Source of the DNA: Leptogranulimonas caecicola
Lineage (GTDB): Bacteria > Actinomycetota > Coriobacteriia > Coriobacteriales > Atopobiaceae
NCBI RefSeq assembly: GCF_023168405.1
Contig: NZ_AP025285.1
Span: 434,001 to 498,000 of the forward strand
Length of the DNA stretch: 64,000 nucleotides
Direction: 5' to 3'
A program made the position numbers and the translations under genes. The notes beneath the pieces were generated by a model that saw nothing but the letters and a program-made list of their open reading frames with translations, searched no databases and was not told the origin of the DNA. The first letter of the stretch is position 1. The number at the start of each line of letters is the position of its first letter. Positions 25,846-36,033 of the stretch are shown in pieces.

Positions 25846-26602
25846 GACCGCACCTAAGGCTGCAGGCCTTCCCCTGAAGTTGGAGCATATAACTAAGTCA
25901 TTTGACGGCGTGCCAGTGCTTAGAGACGTCTCCTATGAGGGAGAGGTTCGTGCACTGGCCATCATCGGGCCCTCGGGTGGCGGCAAGTCCACATTGCTGC
26001 GCATCCTGGGAGGACTGCTTGCCCCCGACGGCGGCCGGTTCACAGTAGATGGCCAGCCGGTGTCTTTTGATGAAGAGAGCCTGCGAGCCTATCGCGCGCG
26101 GCTGGGATTTGTCTTTCAAGATGGCGGGCTCTTTCGCCACATGAGCGCCCGCCAAAATATCGAGGTGCCCCTGCAGGCGGTCCATGGCTACGGCGAGCAG
26201 GCGGCAGCCCAGCGCGCCTCGGAGCTGTTGGAGCGGCTGGGGCTTTTGGATCAGGCCGAGAAGCGCCCCGGCCAGCTCTCGGGAGGCCAGCGGCAGCGCG
26301 TGGCCATAGCGCGAGCGCTGGCAGCCTCACCTGACCTGTTGCTGTTGGATGAGCCTACCAGCGCCCTGGATCCTGAGTACACCACTGAGGTGCTCGACGT
26401 GGTGAGCGAGCTCAAGCACGCAGGCACCCGCTTCATTATCGTCACCCATGAGATGGGTTTTGCCGCACGGGCCTGCGACACGGTGGCATTCCTATATGGG
26501 GGCCAGCTTTTGGAAGCAGGCCCTTCTCGGCAGCTCTTTGACCATCCGCGCACCCCGGAGCTCACGCGTTTCTTGGGCCGGCTTCTGGAGTGGAGCCTCT
26601 AG
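25838..26602 (+). CDS. Polar amino-acid ABC transporter ATP-binding protein
   Basis: 254 residues. All ABC motifs are present: Walker A GPSGGGKST, Q-loop VFQDGGLF, signature LSGGQRQRV, Walker B LLLLDEP, and switch His in VTHEMGFAA. It belongs to the GlnQ/HisP type (TSALDPE). ATG 25838 is used because it overlaps the permease stop (ATGA) and follows GAAGAGG; six extra residues upstream are possible. It powers import of the amino acid captured by the binding protein two genes upstream. Confidence 0.93.
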   Translation: MSETAPKAAGLPLKLEHITKSFDGVPVLRDVSYEGEVRALAIIGPSGGGKSTLLRILGGLLAPDGGRFTVDGQPVSFDEESLRAYRARLGFVFQDGGLFRHMSARQNIEVPLQAVHGYGEQAAAQRASELLERLGLLDQAEKRPGQLSGGQRQRVAIARALAASPDLLLLDEPTSALDPEYTTEVLDVVSELKHAGTRFIIVTHEMGFAARACDTVAFLYGGQLLEAGPSRQLFDHPRTPELTRFLGRLLEWSL

Positions 26603-26803
26603 AAAAGCTGTGGGCCTGCCGCCGATCTCCTTGTTGAGAAACGCCTCCCTGCCGAGAAGATCGCGGCCAACGCCGCCGCCCTTTGCTCCTTGATCGACGG
26701 CTTTCGCAGCCGCAGCTAGTGCCGTCTCCTAAGCCCTTGCATTGGCAATAGACCCCAGCTCCTCAGGTGGCGCAACCCTTGGGGGCCGGGGTTTCTCGGC
26801 AAG

Positions 26804-26835
26804 AAAACGCCCCGACGCTCGAGAGCTTCGGGGCG
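26804..26835 (-). terminator. Terminator of adhesin B
   Basis: CGCCCCGA (26808-26815) pairs with TCGGGGCG (26828-26835); GCTC/GAGC pair in the loop. In the minus direction TTTT follows and runs directly into a copy of the dispersed motif (26793-26801). Confidence 0.82.
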
Positions 26836-28291
26836 TGTGGTCATAGGCGAGACCGTGGCGTTGCGCTATGGGTGTCTAGGCGTCTTTGCGTATCAGGCGC
26901 ACCAGTATCAGCGCCATGAGGGCGGTGGCGGCTGCAGCGACGCTTAAGAGGGGAGCCACCCAGGAGGTGGTGTCGCCGGTGGCGGGCATCCCGGAGCTGG
27001 GCTGCGGGGTGATGAGCACGCGAGTGTTGCCAGGAGCCGGGGTATCGGGGTTGGCAGGTGCAGGATCGGCGGGGGCTGGTCGAGGTTGAGGCTCCGGCTC
27101 AGGATCCGGGTCTGCCTCCAGCTCCACCTGCACGGTGTGGGGGCCGTCGATGTAGCTAAAGGTCACGTGATCGGTGGCCAGAAGCGACGTGAGCTCCACG
27201 CCGTCCACCAGCACGCGAGCCACGTGGTAGCCAGGCTCTGCCTTCCAGCTCACGGTGTAGGTGCCGCCTTCGGCTATCTCGGCGCTGGAGCTCACCTGGC
27301 CCAAGCCGCCCGTGACCGAGGTGGCGATGTTGAACATCTTCCCCTCTTGCTTGGGGGCTGCTTGCTGCTGGACGGGGACTTCCTCGTCGTTGCCCTTGGA
27401 GGATTTCTCCACCACCAAGGTGATAGGGGTGTCGCCCGCGGGGTTGATGACGCCGCCGGGGACGTCGGCGGGATCTACCACCACATAGCCGCGCTCGATG
27501 TCCTCAGGGGTGAGCTCGATCTCGTGATGGGGGCCGTTCGGGTCGCCCACCACGACCTTGGCAGGAACGTTGCCGTCGGGGATGTTCTCCCACTTGACCA
27601 CGATGGGCTGGGTGGGATCCACAGGGGCGCCAGGAGTGCCGGGAGCAGGATCGCTGCCAGGATCGGGATTGGTTACTTCTACCTTGCCCGAAGACCCCTC
27701 CACCTTGGGCGTCACCGTGGGAGTGGAGTCCTTGGCGTCGTCAGAGTCCTTGGGTGCGTAAGGCTCGCTATTCTTGGCAAAGTACACCTCGACTCGATGG
27801 TTGTGCTGCACGCCCTCAAAGCTGTAGTTGGCGGTGGAGCTGTTGATCTCGCCGGCTGCCTGGGTCTCTTGTGGGAAGACCGGAGTCTGGCTGCCTGCAC
27901 GGTCGGCTGCCTGGAAGAGGGCGGCGCCGGCGGGACGAGCCATCTGAGCCACAAAGGACGCACCTCCCTCATAGCGGGCTGCCGAGAAGGACGCATCCTC
28001 AGAAGCAGCAGACTCACTGGTGGGCTCGACGGTTTCCGAGGTTGCTTCAGGCACGGTAGCCTCTGCCTCAGGAGATGGGGTCTCATCGGCTGCGCCGGCA
28101 AGCTCGGAGCTCTGGGGCTCTTGGGGCGCCAGATCCAAAGCCTCAGCCACGGCGGTGTGGTTCTCGGCAGCCTGAGCCACCTCGACGGCGGCTTGAGCAG
28201 TGACAGACGCTGCTGCGGTGTCGTCGCTGGTGGGGGTCTCGGTGGGCGCAGCGGCTTTGAGCTCAGGGTCGGCTGCGGGATCGGGGACGAC

Positions 28292-28297
28292 GGGGGG
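28292..28297. other. C6/G6 tract at the second frame break of adhesin B
   Basis: The coding strand reads GAA GCC CCC CGT and meets a stop 30 bases on. With five C it reads GAA GCC CCC GTC GTC CCC GAT and joins the frame encoding the C-terminal repeats and anchor. The adhesin A paralogue is continuous over the matching region. Confidence 0.8.
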
Positions 28298-31200
28298 CTT
28301 CCGGCTGGGGCTTGGAAGGATCGTAGGCGGGAGCGTCGTAGACCGTGGTGCCGTCCACCACTACGCGCACGATGCGGCTGTCCTCGTTGGGGGTGCCCAA
28401 GACGTCGCGGTAGCTCTGGCCCTTGAAGAGGGTGCGGTGGTTGGAGACCGTACCGGCGCCTCCGTTGACCGAGTAGCCGTAGATATTCACGTTGTAGAGC
28501 ACCGGACGCATGGAGACCACCACGTTCTTGTGCTCGTTGATGTTGTCCAAAGTAAGGCTGGTGTCGCTGGCGCCGGCGCTGGGCACGCCGTTCACGGTGA
28601 CGCCGGAGACTTCCCACACGCCGTAGGAGGGATCCTCGGTGTCAGGGATGGGTTGGATTACCGTGTCCCAGGCCACCGAGTAGTTGGCACCGGGAGCCAC
28701 TGTGGAGCCGCCGGTGATGGTGCCGGGGCCGTTTACCACCTTGGTGGACACCATGTAGTCGCGAGAGGTGACGTCCAGCAGTGCGTTTAAGGACTTGTAG
28801 CGGATGTCCACCACGTGATTGGCGGCGATGTCGTCAAAGATGTAGCTGCCGCTCTCGATCTGCTCGGGAGTGAGGGCGGTGGTCCCGTCGATGACGATCT
28901 CGCTTACCTTGAAGCCGGCAACGGGCTCCCACCACACGTTCACATCTTCGCCGCCCTCGACGGTTTGGGAGGGTGAGCACTCCAGCATCCCTTGGGTGCC
29001 GTAGCGGTTCACGGTGACGGTATACCAGCCGCGGGTAGCAGAGCCGCCTACCGAGGGCAGCGTGGCGACGGTCACCACCACTATGTGATTGGCATCCAAA
29101 TCCTCAAAGTCCACCGCATCGCCTGTGGGCTCGACGGTCTTGCCGTCGATGGTGACCTCGGAGACATAGCGGTTGAGGCCGGGAGTCCACGTGACCGAGT
29201 AGGACGAGCCTTCACCCAATGTGGCCGTGGGGGAGATGGAGCTGTCAGAGGCGATGGCGCCCCTCAGGCGGGTGGTGACGGTGAAGTAGCGGGTCTCAGG
29301 ATCGGTCTTGATAGGCTCTGGCTCCACCTTGTAGGTGATCTCCACGCGCACCTCGGGCTGGTCAGGGTCGGGATTGGGATAGGTGACCACCACAGTGTAG
29401 GTGCCAGGGTCATCAGGATCGATCTCGTCGACCTCCTGCTTGCCCTTGATGATCTCGATTTTGGGCTCCACGCCCTCGGGGATCTCGGGAATCGTGGGGG
29501 TGTCCGGTTTGGGGTCGTCATCAGGGTTGCCGCCCGGGTTGTCACCTGGGTTATCGCCGGGTTTACCACCGATAATATCTTCAACCTTTTTAAGAATGTC
29601 TTCTGGACCCACGGGATCGTCGCCGGGCTTCACGATGACGGGATCGCCGGGCTTGATGGGCTCAGGGTTGTCAGGATCCACTGGAGTGGGGTCGTTGCCG
29701 GGAGTCACTACCACGGTGGAAGGCTTGGGTTCCACCACCAGGGTAGTGGGAGCAACGGATACCAGGTAGTTGCCAACGAGGAACTTGCCGTCTACGGCAG
29801 AGACTTTATCACCGGAGAGCTGGGTGGAGACCTGATAGCTGCCGCGTACCGGAGACTTGAGATCCAGCTTGAGGCCGCCGGCAGTGGCAGCGGAGTGAGC
29901 AGGAGTCACCCCATTAAAGAGGCTTTGAGGATCGTCTTTATCGGCAGCTGCCAGCTGGTCGGTGGCGATCTCGAAGCTCTGGGCAGCCTCTTCCAAGCCT
30001 TCCTTGCCTGCACGCCAGGTCGTTATGGGGTCTTGGCCTTCTTGAGTTGCAAATGAGTAATAGGGGCTGATGGTGAGGGGCGCGGGCAGGATGGTGGCGG
30101 GGATGATGAGGTCGTAGGTCCCGTCTCCGTTGTCCTTGAGGTTAGCCAGGTTGTAGTTGGCAGCGTCTACGCCCTCGATACGCACGTTGTGCAAGGTGAG
30201 CTCGCGGGCGCCGGCATTGGCGTTGCTAAAGGCGGCAGAGTCAAAAGTCAGATGGGCGTCGCCCAGGCTCTCCACCAGCAGGTCGGAGAGGTCCAGCGAT
30301 GTGGGGCTATCAAAGGCGGTGGTGCCGTCGTAGGTCTTGGACCAGAAGCGGCCGGGAAGCGCAGAAGGATCAGAAGGCTTATCGGGGCTGGGCGCGGGGG
30401 AGTTGGGAGCCACATTGATGACCTTGGGCAAGATCTTGAACTCGGCAGAGCCAGGGGTGTAATCCTCGGCGGCCACGGTGTCGTCTGCATAGCGATAGGG
30501 GGCGCGAGATTCCACCTTGTAGGTGCCTACTTTGGTAGGCACGCCGTCGAGCGCCACCCAGTCCTTGCCCTGCTTTTGGTAGTAGGTGCGGGTCACAGGG
30601 GCGGGCTCTGTGCCAGTCTCCTTACCGTCTGTGCCAAAGAGGTGCAGCTTGACCTCGGGGTCGCCGTTGACGTTCTCGGAGACTTTGAGAGGCTCGCCTA
30701 CGCGCACGTTGTCGGCGCTGGTAGTGATGGTCTTGCCCTTGGGGTCGATGTCGATCTCCACCTTCACCACGATGTCCACGTTGGCGTCGCCACCACCGCC
30801 GGAGGTTGAAGGGTCATCGGAATCGCCCTCCATGCCGCCGTATTCAATGACATAGGCGGTGCAAGAGGTGTTGCCGTTGGCGAAGTCGTTCCAGAGGCCT
30901 GAGACAGACGAATAGAAGTGCATGCATTGCTCGCCGCTTGAATTGTTGGGTTCGTTGGGCGACCAATTGTTGTAGATGGTGGGGCTATTGTTGTTGAGAG
31001 GGTCAGGGGAAGGATCTGGGGCAGCTGTCGGGGTATTCAGGCCCCATGACACAAGCTTGCCGGCCTCTGGGCCGCACACCCAGAAATAGTAAGCTGCTGC
31101 AGGCATTGTGCTGGAGGGGATGGTAATGCCCTTGGAGGCATAGAAGTCCTTGTAGGTGTTCTTCACGGGCCCGGTGTAGGCGTCGAGGCAGGTGGCGCCC

Positions 31201-31875
31201 GTCCAGCAGTTCTCGCCGATCATGGTATAGACGTAGTCATGCTCTTTTTGGCTGGTAATGGTGACCAGGTAGCCCTGCATACCCATATAAGTCTTGCTCT
31301 GGGCTGCCTTGAATGCCGTTTCCCAAGAAGCGCCTGAGGCTTTCACCGTCTCATAGTAGTGCCCATTCAACGAGTTGTAGTCATAGAGGGACTGCACGGG
31401 CTCGAAGTTGGCGATCATTCGAATGCTCTTAGTGGTAGTGGCATCTGAGAGTGTGATGGTCATATGGTCGCGCAGGTACTGCTGCCACTCAGCAGCGGTT
31501 GCTCCCGATGCGCAGTTCACCGATTTGTTGCCGCGCTTGTTGCCGGCGAAGAGCTCGAACTTGCCCGAAGCGTCCACATTGATGGCATCCGTGGTGGTGA
31601 TGGCTGAGGTGAACTGCACCGTGATGGATTTTATGAGCCTGTCTGTGTTGCTCTCCACCGTGAGGTAGGGGAAGTACCAGGTGTTGGTATGGCCTTCCAC
31701 AGGCACGGCCGCTCCTGCCTTGATGGACAGCGTGGTGTCGTCGCCCGCGGTGGTGCTCGCGGTGACATCGTCTGCCGCCAATGCCACCGTGGGTGCAAAG
31801 GCCCCCACGGGCACCATAGAGAGCAGCAGCATCAAGCTCATGACCCACGCCGCTATGCGCGAAAGACGGCTGCAT

Positions 31876-31881
31876 CCCCCC
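31876..31881. other. C6/G6 tract at the first frame break of adhesin B
   Basis: From ATG 31920 the coding strand reads AGA GGG GGG ATG and leaves the signal-peptide frame. With five G it reads AGA GGG GGA TGC and continues CSRLSRIAAWVMSLMLLLS, a good signal peptide. The in-frame ATG at 31841 has no ribosome site and would lack the positive n-region. Confidence 0.8.
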
Positions 31882-32080
31882 TCTCTGGTGCGTCCTAGAC
31901 AGATGCGTGTGGTCGCTCATGGCCATCCCCTTCTCTCACGTAGCCTCGAGCCTAGGGCTGCCAAGAAACCCAGCCGCCTAAGATCGAAACCCCTAATTGC
32001 TAGAAAACCCAAGGTATAAGGCGTATTATGTCCACTGTATACATAAACCTGAAAGGTATCTGTAGGGTGAGTATAGCCAC

Positions 32081-32107
32081 AGAAAACCCCTCCTGTAAGG
32101 AGGGGTT
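32081..32107 (-). terminator. Terminator of the LCP-family gene
   Basis: AACCCCTCCT (32085-32094) pairs perfectly with AGGAGGGGTT (32098-32107), with a GTA loop. In the minus direction TTTTCTG follows. The remaining gap to adhesin B (31921-32080) is its presumed promoter region. Confidence 0.85.
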
Positions 32108-32206
32108 CGCTAAGTTTTATGGGGATTGATGTGCGGCGAACAGGCAGGTAAACCTTCTAAAAGGTGTGGGATGCACCATATATAGCGCGACGGCTCGCCG
32201 AATGCC

Positions 32207-33649
32207 CTAGCTGTAGTTGCGCAGGTCGGTGCCCAACACTACCAGTACGTCGGCATCTGATATGTAGACGCCTTCACCCGGCACCACTTCCACTTCGCCG
32301 CCCAATGCCTGGGCCACTGCCTGAGCTTTGGGCTTGGCGGCGTCATTCATATAGGCAACCACGGTGCTGTCGTAGCGGTTGCGTGCGGTGCCGGCAGAGG
32401 TGTCGTAGCCATAGGCCGCCAAGCTGTTGGCAACGCGCCCAGCCAAGCCGTCTTCGCCTGCGCCATTGAGGACCTCGACGGTGCCGGAATGGACGGTTCC
32501 GTCCTTATCGGCAGAGGTATTGGTGTCGAAGGTGGTGGAATCTTGGCCTGAGCCCCCGTCGTTTTTGACGTTGGTCTTGCCGCCAGCCACCTCGCCGGTG
32601 GGGTCGTCGTCGGCGCTCTCATAGGGGGAGAGGCCCTGGTCCACGCGGCTCATCATCTTTTGCCAGGCAGCGGTGTCGCAGATCTCGTACCAGGTCTCGT
32701 TGAGGTAGGTGGAGGTGGTGGGCTCCATGCCGGTATAGACGTCGGTGTCCATGTTGATGCCCTTCATCTGGGCAGCCAGGTTGAGGATCTGCTGGAGCGA
32801 GAGGTCGGTGGACACGGCGTCTGCCATCGAAGAGATGGTGGCTGTCATGGTGGCGGGGTCGCTTGCCAGCACCTTCTTGACGATGGCGGCGATGACCATG
32901 CGCTGGTTGGCGGCGCGATAGAGGTCGCCGTCGCCATAATTGTCGTAGGCGTGGCGGCTGCGGCAGAGGGTGAGGGCCTGGGCGCCGTTCAAGGTTTGCT
33001 CGCCCTTTTGGATGGGCTCGCCAGCATAGGGGTCGTTGATGTCGATGGGCACGTCCACCGTGACGCCGCCAAGCGCGTCCACGATGCCCTCGAAGTGATC
33101 GAAGTCGATCTCTGCGTAGTGGGAGATGGGCACGCCGGCGAACTTGCTGATGACCTCAACTGTATAGGAGGGGCCGCCCACCGAGTAGGCCGCATTGATC
33201 TTTTGCTTGCCGTGCTCGCCAAGATCCACCAGGGTGTCGCGGTGGATGGAGACCAACGTCACCTGCTTTTGCTTGGGATCGATGCGGGCCAGCATGATGG
33301 AGTCGGTGCGGTAGTTGGAAGAGTCCTGGCCGTACTCCGCGCTCTCTGCACGCTGCTCGGATTTATCCACGCCCAAAAGCAGCATGTAGAACGGGTCATC
33401 TGCCTGCACGTTGGTGAGGGTGCCGCGAAGCTTGTCGTTCACGCCCTCATGGAGGCGGTTCTCGATGTTGGAGAGATAGGCCCAGGCGATGCCGCCGCCG
33501 GTAAGGATCACGCAGAGCACAATGATGACGGCCACGCGAATGCGCTTGTGAAGGCTGCGACGCTTGCGGGCAGCCGAATAGTGCTCTACCGCGCTTTGAC
33601 GGGAGAGATCTTGGGCTTCTGGCTGCTGAGTGCGGCGATGCTTGCTCAA
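32207..33649 (-). CDS. LytR-CpsA-Psr (LCP) family wall-polymer ligase
   Basis: About 480 residues. A basic cytoplasmic N terminus (SKHRRTQQ, ARKRRSLHKRIR) is followed by one membrane helix (VAVIIVLCVILTGGGIAWAY). The extracellular LCP domain has FYMLLLGVDKSE, YRTDSIMLARIDPK, SIHRDTLVDL, KINAAYSVGG and TLCRSRHAY, with the Arg/Asp residues that bind polyprenyl phosphate. A LytR_C-like domain ends the protein (VEVLNGAGEDGLAGRVANSL). These enzymes transfer teichoic acids or capsule onto peptidoglycan. I prefer TTG 33649, which has AAGAGGGG upstream, over ATG 33691, which has none. Its terminator separates it from adhesin B. Confidence 0.9.
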   Translation of the reverse strand: MSKHRRTQQPEAQDLSRQSAVEHYSAARKRRSLHKRIRVAVIIVLCVILTGGGIAWAYLSNIENRLHEGVNDKLRGTLTNVQADDPFYMLLLGVDKSEQRAESAEYGQDSSNYRTDSIMLARIDPKQKQVTLVSIHRDTLVDLGEHGKQKINAAYSVGGPSYTVEVISKFAGVPISHYAEIDFDHFEGIVDALGGVTVDVPIDINDPYAGEPIQKGEQTLNGAQALTLCRSRHAYDNYGDGDLYRAANQRMVIAAIVKKVLASDPATMTATISSMADAVSTDLSLQQILNLAAQMKGINMDTDVYTGMEPTTSTYLNETWYEICDTAAWQKMMSRVDQGLSPYESADDDPTGEVAGGKTNVKNDGGSGQDSTTFDTNTSADKDGTVHSGTVEVLNGAGEDGLAGRVANSLAAYGYDTSAGTARNRYDSTVVAYMNDAAKPKAQAVAQALGGEVEVVPGEGVYISDADVLVVLGTDLRNYS

Positions 33650-34192
33650 TGGAAAACCCCTCTTGGCTGGAAATGTTGGCAGCGAGGTCATAGAAGGAAG
33701 ACGGTGGGGTACATAGGAGGAGCGGGCCGGAAGGCTCGGGTTTCTCAGGCGTACCTTAAGGTCTCAGACCTGCAAGGATGGGCGGCCCATTGCACCTAAG
33801 GTGCCTATGCAACAAGCCGCCATAATGAGTGAATATAGATTCGACTAAGTATACAAGCGACAAATCTAAGGTGTATGGCGGCGCTATGAACAGGCCGTGT
33901 GGTTTTAGATGAGTCTGATAGCTTAGAGGCGCCCTGCCGCATCGCTCTCTTTGGGGTCGCGACGCATATGGGCCCTTCTTGCATTTGGCAGCTCTGGGCC
34001 TGTTTCCTTAGCTACCTGCCTGTTTTTGGTCACGCGGGCATTGTTAAGGATGCATCACAGTAGTTCCAAAAGGGTCCTGCGGGCTTTAGAGTGGACAAAG
34101 ACTTTTGGGGCACTGCACGGGTCCCAAAGTATCTGGGATGCCTACTCTTTATGGTGCACCTCAGGCCATGAACTACTGCAAGGACGGATCTT
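33650..34192. other. 543-bp divergent intergenic region, LCP gene and metN
   Basis: No coding region accepted. I looked for SAM-I, SAM-IV and T-box hallmarks before metN and saw none. A nested hairpin is present at 33781-33821. Confidence 0.6.
33781..33821. repeat. Nested inverted repeat between the LCP gene and metN
   Basis: GGCGGC (33781-33786) pairs with GCCGCC (33816-33821), TTGC (33790) with GCAA (33109+700, i.e. 33809-33812), and GCACCT with AGGTGC (33792-33804) around a single base. It may be an operator or leader structure for either gene. Confidence 0.4.
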
Positions 34193-35245
34193 TTGATAGA
34201 ACTGCGCGACCTCGATAAAACTTTTGAGACTGCCAACGGCCCGCTTCATGCGGTGCGCCAGGTCAACCTCACCATCGACGATGGGGAGATCTTTGGCATC
34301 ATCGGCTTTTCCGGAGCGGGCAAGTCCACGCTGGTGCGCTGCATCAACTTGCTGGAGCGCCCGGACGCAGGCGCAGTGATTATCGACGGCACCAACCTTA
34401 TGGAGCTCTCCGCTAAAGAGCTTCGAGCCCAGCGCAAAAAGATCGGTATGATCTTCCAGCAGTTCAATCTGCTTCAGCAGCGCAGTGTGCTGGCCAATGT
34501 GCGCTATCCCTTGGATATCGCCGGAGTCAAGCGCGACGCGGCCAATGCCCGGGCCAAAGAGCTTCTCGAGACCGTAGGCCTTGCCGAGAAGGCCCAGGCC
34601 TTCCCCTCGCAGCTCTCCGGTGGCCAGCAGCAGCGGGTGGCCATTGCCCGTGCCCTGGCATCGGATCCCTCCATCATCTTGTGCGACGAGGCCACCAGCG
34701 CGTTGGACCCTGAGGCTACACGCTCGGTGCTCGACCTGCTCAAGGAACTCAATCGCACGCTTGGCGTCACCATCGTGGTGATCACCCATGAGATGAAGGT
34801 GGTGGAGCTGGTCTGCGACAAGGTGGCCGTCATGGCCTCTGGCGAGATCAAAGAGGTAGGCACGGTCCACGACGTCTTCTTGCACCCCCAAAGCGCCACT
34901 GCCCGCCGCCTCATCGAGCCGGCGGTAGACGCGCTGGAAGCGCGCGAGGGCCAGGTGCCCGCCGGCATGCTGCGCATCGCGTTTACCGGCGAGGAGTCTG
35001 GCGATCCGGTCATCAGCGACCTTTCCATCACCTGCGGCGTGCGCGTGTCCATCATGGGCGCCAATACTCAAGACATCGGCGGCCATGCCTATGGCCAGAT
35101 CCTCATACAAATGCCCCAAGACCCGGATGCCTGCGCCCGCATCAGGGCTTATTTGGACGGGCGCGGCATTCATTACGAAGAGAGCGGAGACCCACGAATG
35201 CCCGGCGGGGACAACCCTCAGCAGGCAGGAGGCGATGAGGCATGA
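34193..35245 (+). CDS. metN: Methionine ABC transporter ATP-binding protein
   Basis: 350 residues. The ABC ATPase core shows Walker [11 protein letters not shown]-loop FQQFNLL, signature LSGGQQQRV, Walker [14 protein letters not shown] and switch His VITHEMKVV. The last 100 residues form the C-terminal NIL domain ([30 protein letters not shown]), where methionine binds and inhibits transport, which is diagnostic of MetN. The start is TTG 34193 behind AAGGAC. It overlaps metI by ATGA. It powers uptake of methionine through MetI with MetQ. Confidence 0.95.
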   Translation: MIELRDLDKTFETANGPLHAVRQVNLTIDDGEIFGIIGFSGAGKSTLVRCINLLERPDAGAVIIDGTNLMELSAKELRAQRKKIGMIFQQFNLLQQRSVLANVRYPLDIAGVKRDAANARAKELLETVGLAEKAQAFPSQLSGGQQQRVAIARALASDPSIILCDEATSALDPEATRSVLDLLKELNRTLGVTIVVITHEMKVVELVCDKVAVMASGEIKEVGTVHDVFLHPQSATARRLIEPAVDALEAREGQVPAGMLRIAFTGEESGDPVISDLSITCGVRVSIMGANTQDIGGHAYGQILIQMPQDPDACARIRAYLDGRGIHYEESGDPRMPGGDNPQQAGGDEA

Positions 35246-35901
35246 GTCAAGAAATGATCGATCTTTTAGCCTCAGGAACCTGGGAAACCCTCTACATGAC
35301 GCTGGTTTCCACCGCCATCGCCTACCTGTTGGGCGTGCCTTTGGGCGTGGTGCTCTTTGTGACCTCGCCAGACGGCATCGCTCCCAACAAGGCAGTGAAC
35401 CTGGCAGTGGGCGTCATCGTGAACATCCTGCGTTCTATTCCCTTCCTCATCCTGCTGGTGGCAATCCTGCCCTTCACCCGCGTGGTGGTGGGCACCACCA
35501 TTGGCTCTACCGCCACCATCGTGCCTTTGGTGGTGGCAGCGGCCCCCTATGTGGGTCGTATGGTGGAGTCCTCCTTAAAAGAGGTGGACCCTGGCGTCAT
35601 CGAAGCAGCCCGCGCCATGGGCTCTTCTCCGCTGCAGATTGTCACCAAGGTGTTGCTCCCCGAGGCTGGCCCCTCCCTTTTGGTGGGCGCCGCCATCTCG
35701 CTGGCCACCATCCTGGGCTACTCGGCCATGGCAGGATTTGTGGGCGGCGGCGGCCTGGGCGCCATTGCCATCAACTACGGCTACTACCGCTATCAGACCG
35801 ACGTCATGCTCATCACCGTGGCACTCCTGGTAGTGATCGTGCAGATCTTCCAGGAAGGCGGCCTCAAGCTGGTGAGCCGTGTGGACAAGCGCCGCCGCTA
35901 G
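35242..35901 (+). CDS. metI: Methionine ABC transporter permease
   Basis: 219 residues, five membrane helices, normal for MetI. Typical segments are GTWETLYMTLVSTAIAYLLG, ILRSIPFLILLVAILPFTR and the ATPase-contacting EAARAMGSSPLQIVTKVLLPE. ATG 35242 overlaps the end of metN. Function as homodimeric channel with MetN; substrate taken from MetQ. Confidence 0.95.
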   Translation: MSQEMIDLLASGTWETLYMTLVSTAIAYLLGVPLGVVLFVTSPDGIAPNKAVNLAVGVIVNILRSIPFLILLVAILPFTRVVVGTTIGSTATIVPLVVAAAPYVGRMVESSLKEVDPGVIEAARAMGSSPLQIVTKVLLPEAGPSLLVGAAISLATILGYSAMAGFVGGGGLGAIAINYGYYRYQTDVMLITVALLVVIVQIFQEGGLKLVSRVDKRRR

Positions 35902-35986
35902 GGATGCCCGCAAGGGTTCTGCCTGCAAAGGCACGGGCTTCTCGGCCAGCCATTCTGAGATCTAGGAATGAAACAAGCAGTGCGAA

Positions 35987-36013
35987 TGCATCAATACAGA
36001 GTGCATCAATACA
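35987..36013. promoter_or_regulatory. Direct repeat TGCATCAATACA before metQ
   Basis: Identical 12-mers at 35987-35998 and 36002-36013, 15 bp apart, lie 20-47 bp before the metQ start. They could be a regulator site or part of a separate metQ promoter. An in-frame ATG at 35968 would translate them, but has no ribosome site. Confidence 0.4.
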
Positions 36014-36033
36014 TTAAGAAAGCGAGTATCGCT

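Larger units (their letters stand above)
26876..31920 (-). pseudogene. Adhesin B: sortase-anchored lectin-domain surface protein with two frame breaks
   Basis: A paralogue of adhesin A (2809-7503), about 1,680 residues if repaired. Order: signal peptide, C-type-lectin-like domain (YMGMQGYLVTIT, CWTGATCLDAY, LWNDFANG, YVIEYGGM), YDG-like segment (FWSKTYDGTTAF), several 80-90-residue beta repeats, then MPATGD, a hydrophobic helix and LIRKDA. As given, the natural start (ATG 31920, behind AGAAGGGG) is out of frame with the signal peptide at a G6 tract (31876-31881). The body is again out of frame with the last 460 residues at a second tract (28292-28297). Removing one base from each restores one continuous frame. 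Open parts are 28263-31841 and 26876 to about 28290. Decay, phase variation or sequencing error are all possible. Confidence 0.85.

Noticed and set aside
28292-28297. Programmed ribosomal frameshift as the main explanation in adhesin B
   Set aside because: Both breaks need a +1 shift at simple G/C runs, there is no stimulatory element evident, and adhesin A needs none. Not excluded, but less likely than slippage or sequence error.
27086-28426. 446-codon plus-strand frame over adhesin B
   Set aside because: It crosses the frame-break area but resembles no family; the minus-strand frames match adhesin A.
33650-34192. SAM riboswitch or T-box before metN
   Set aside because: None of the conserved cores could be found; only a simple nested hairpin is present.
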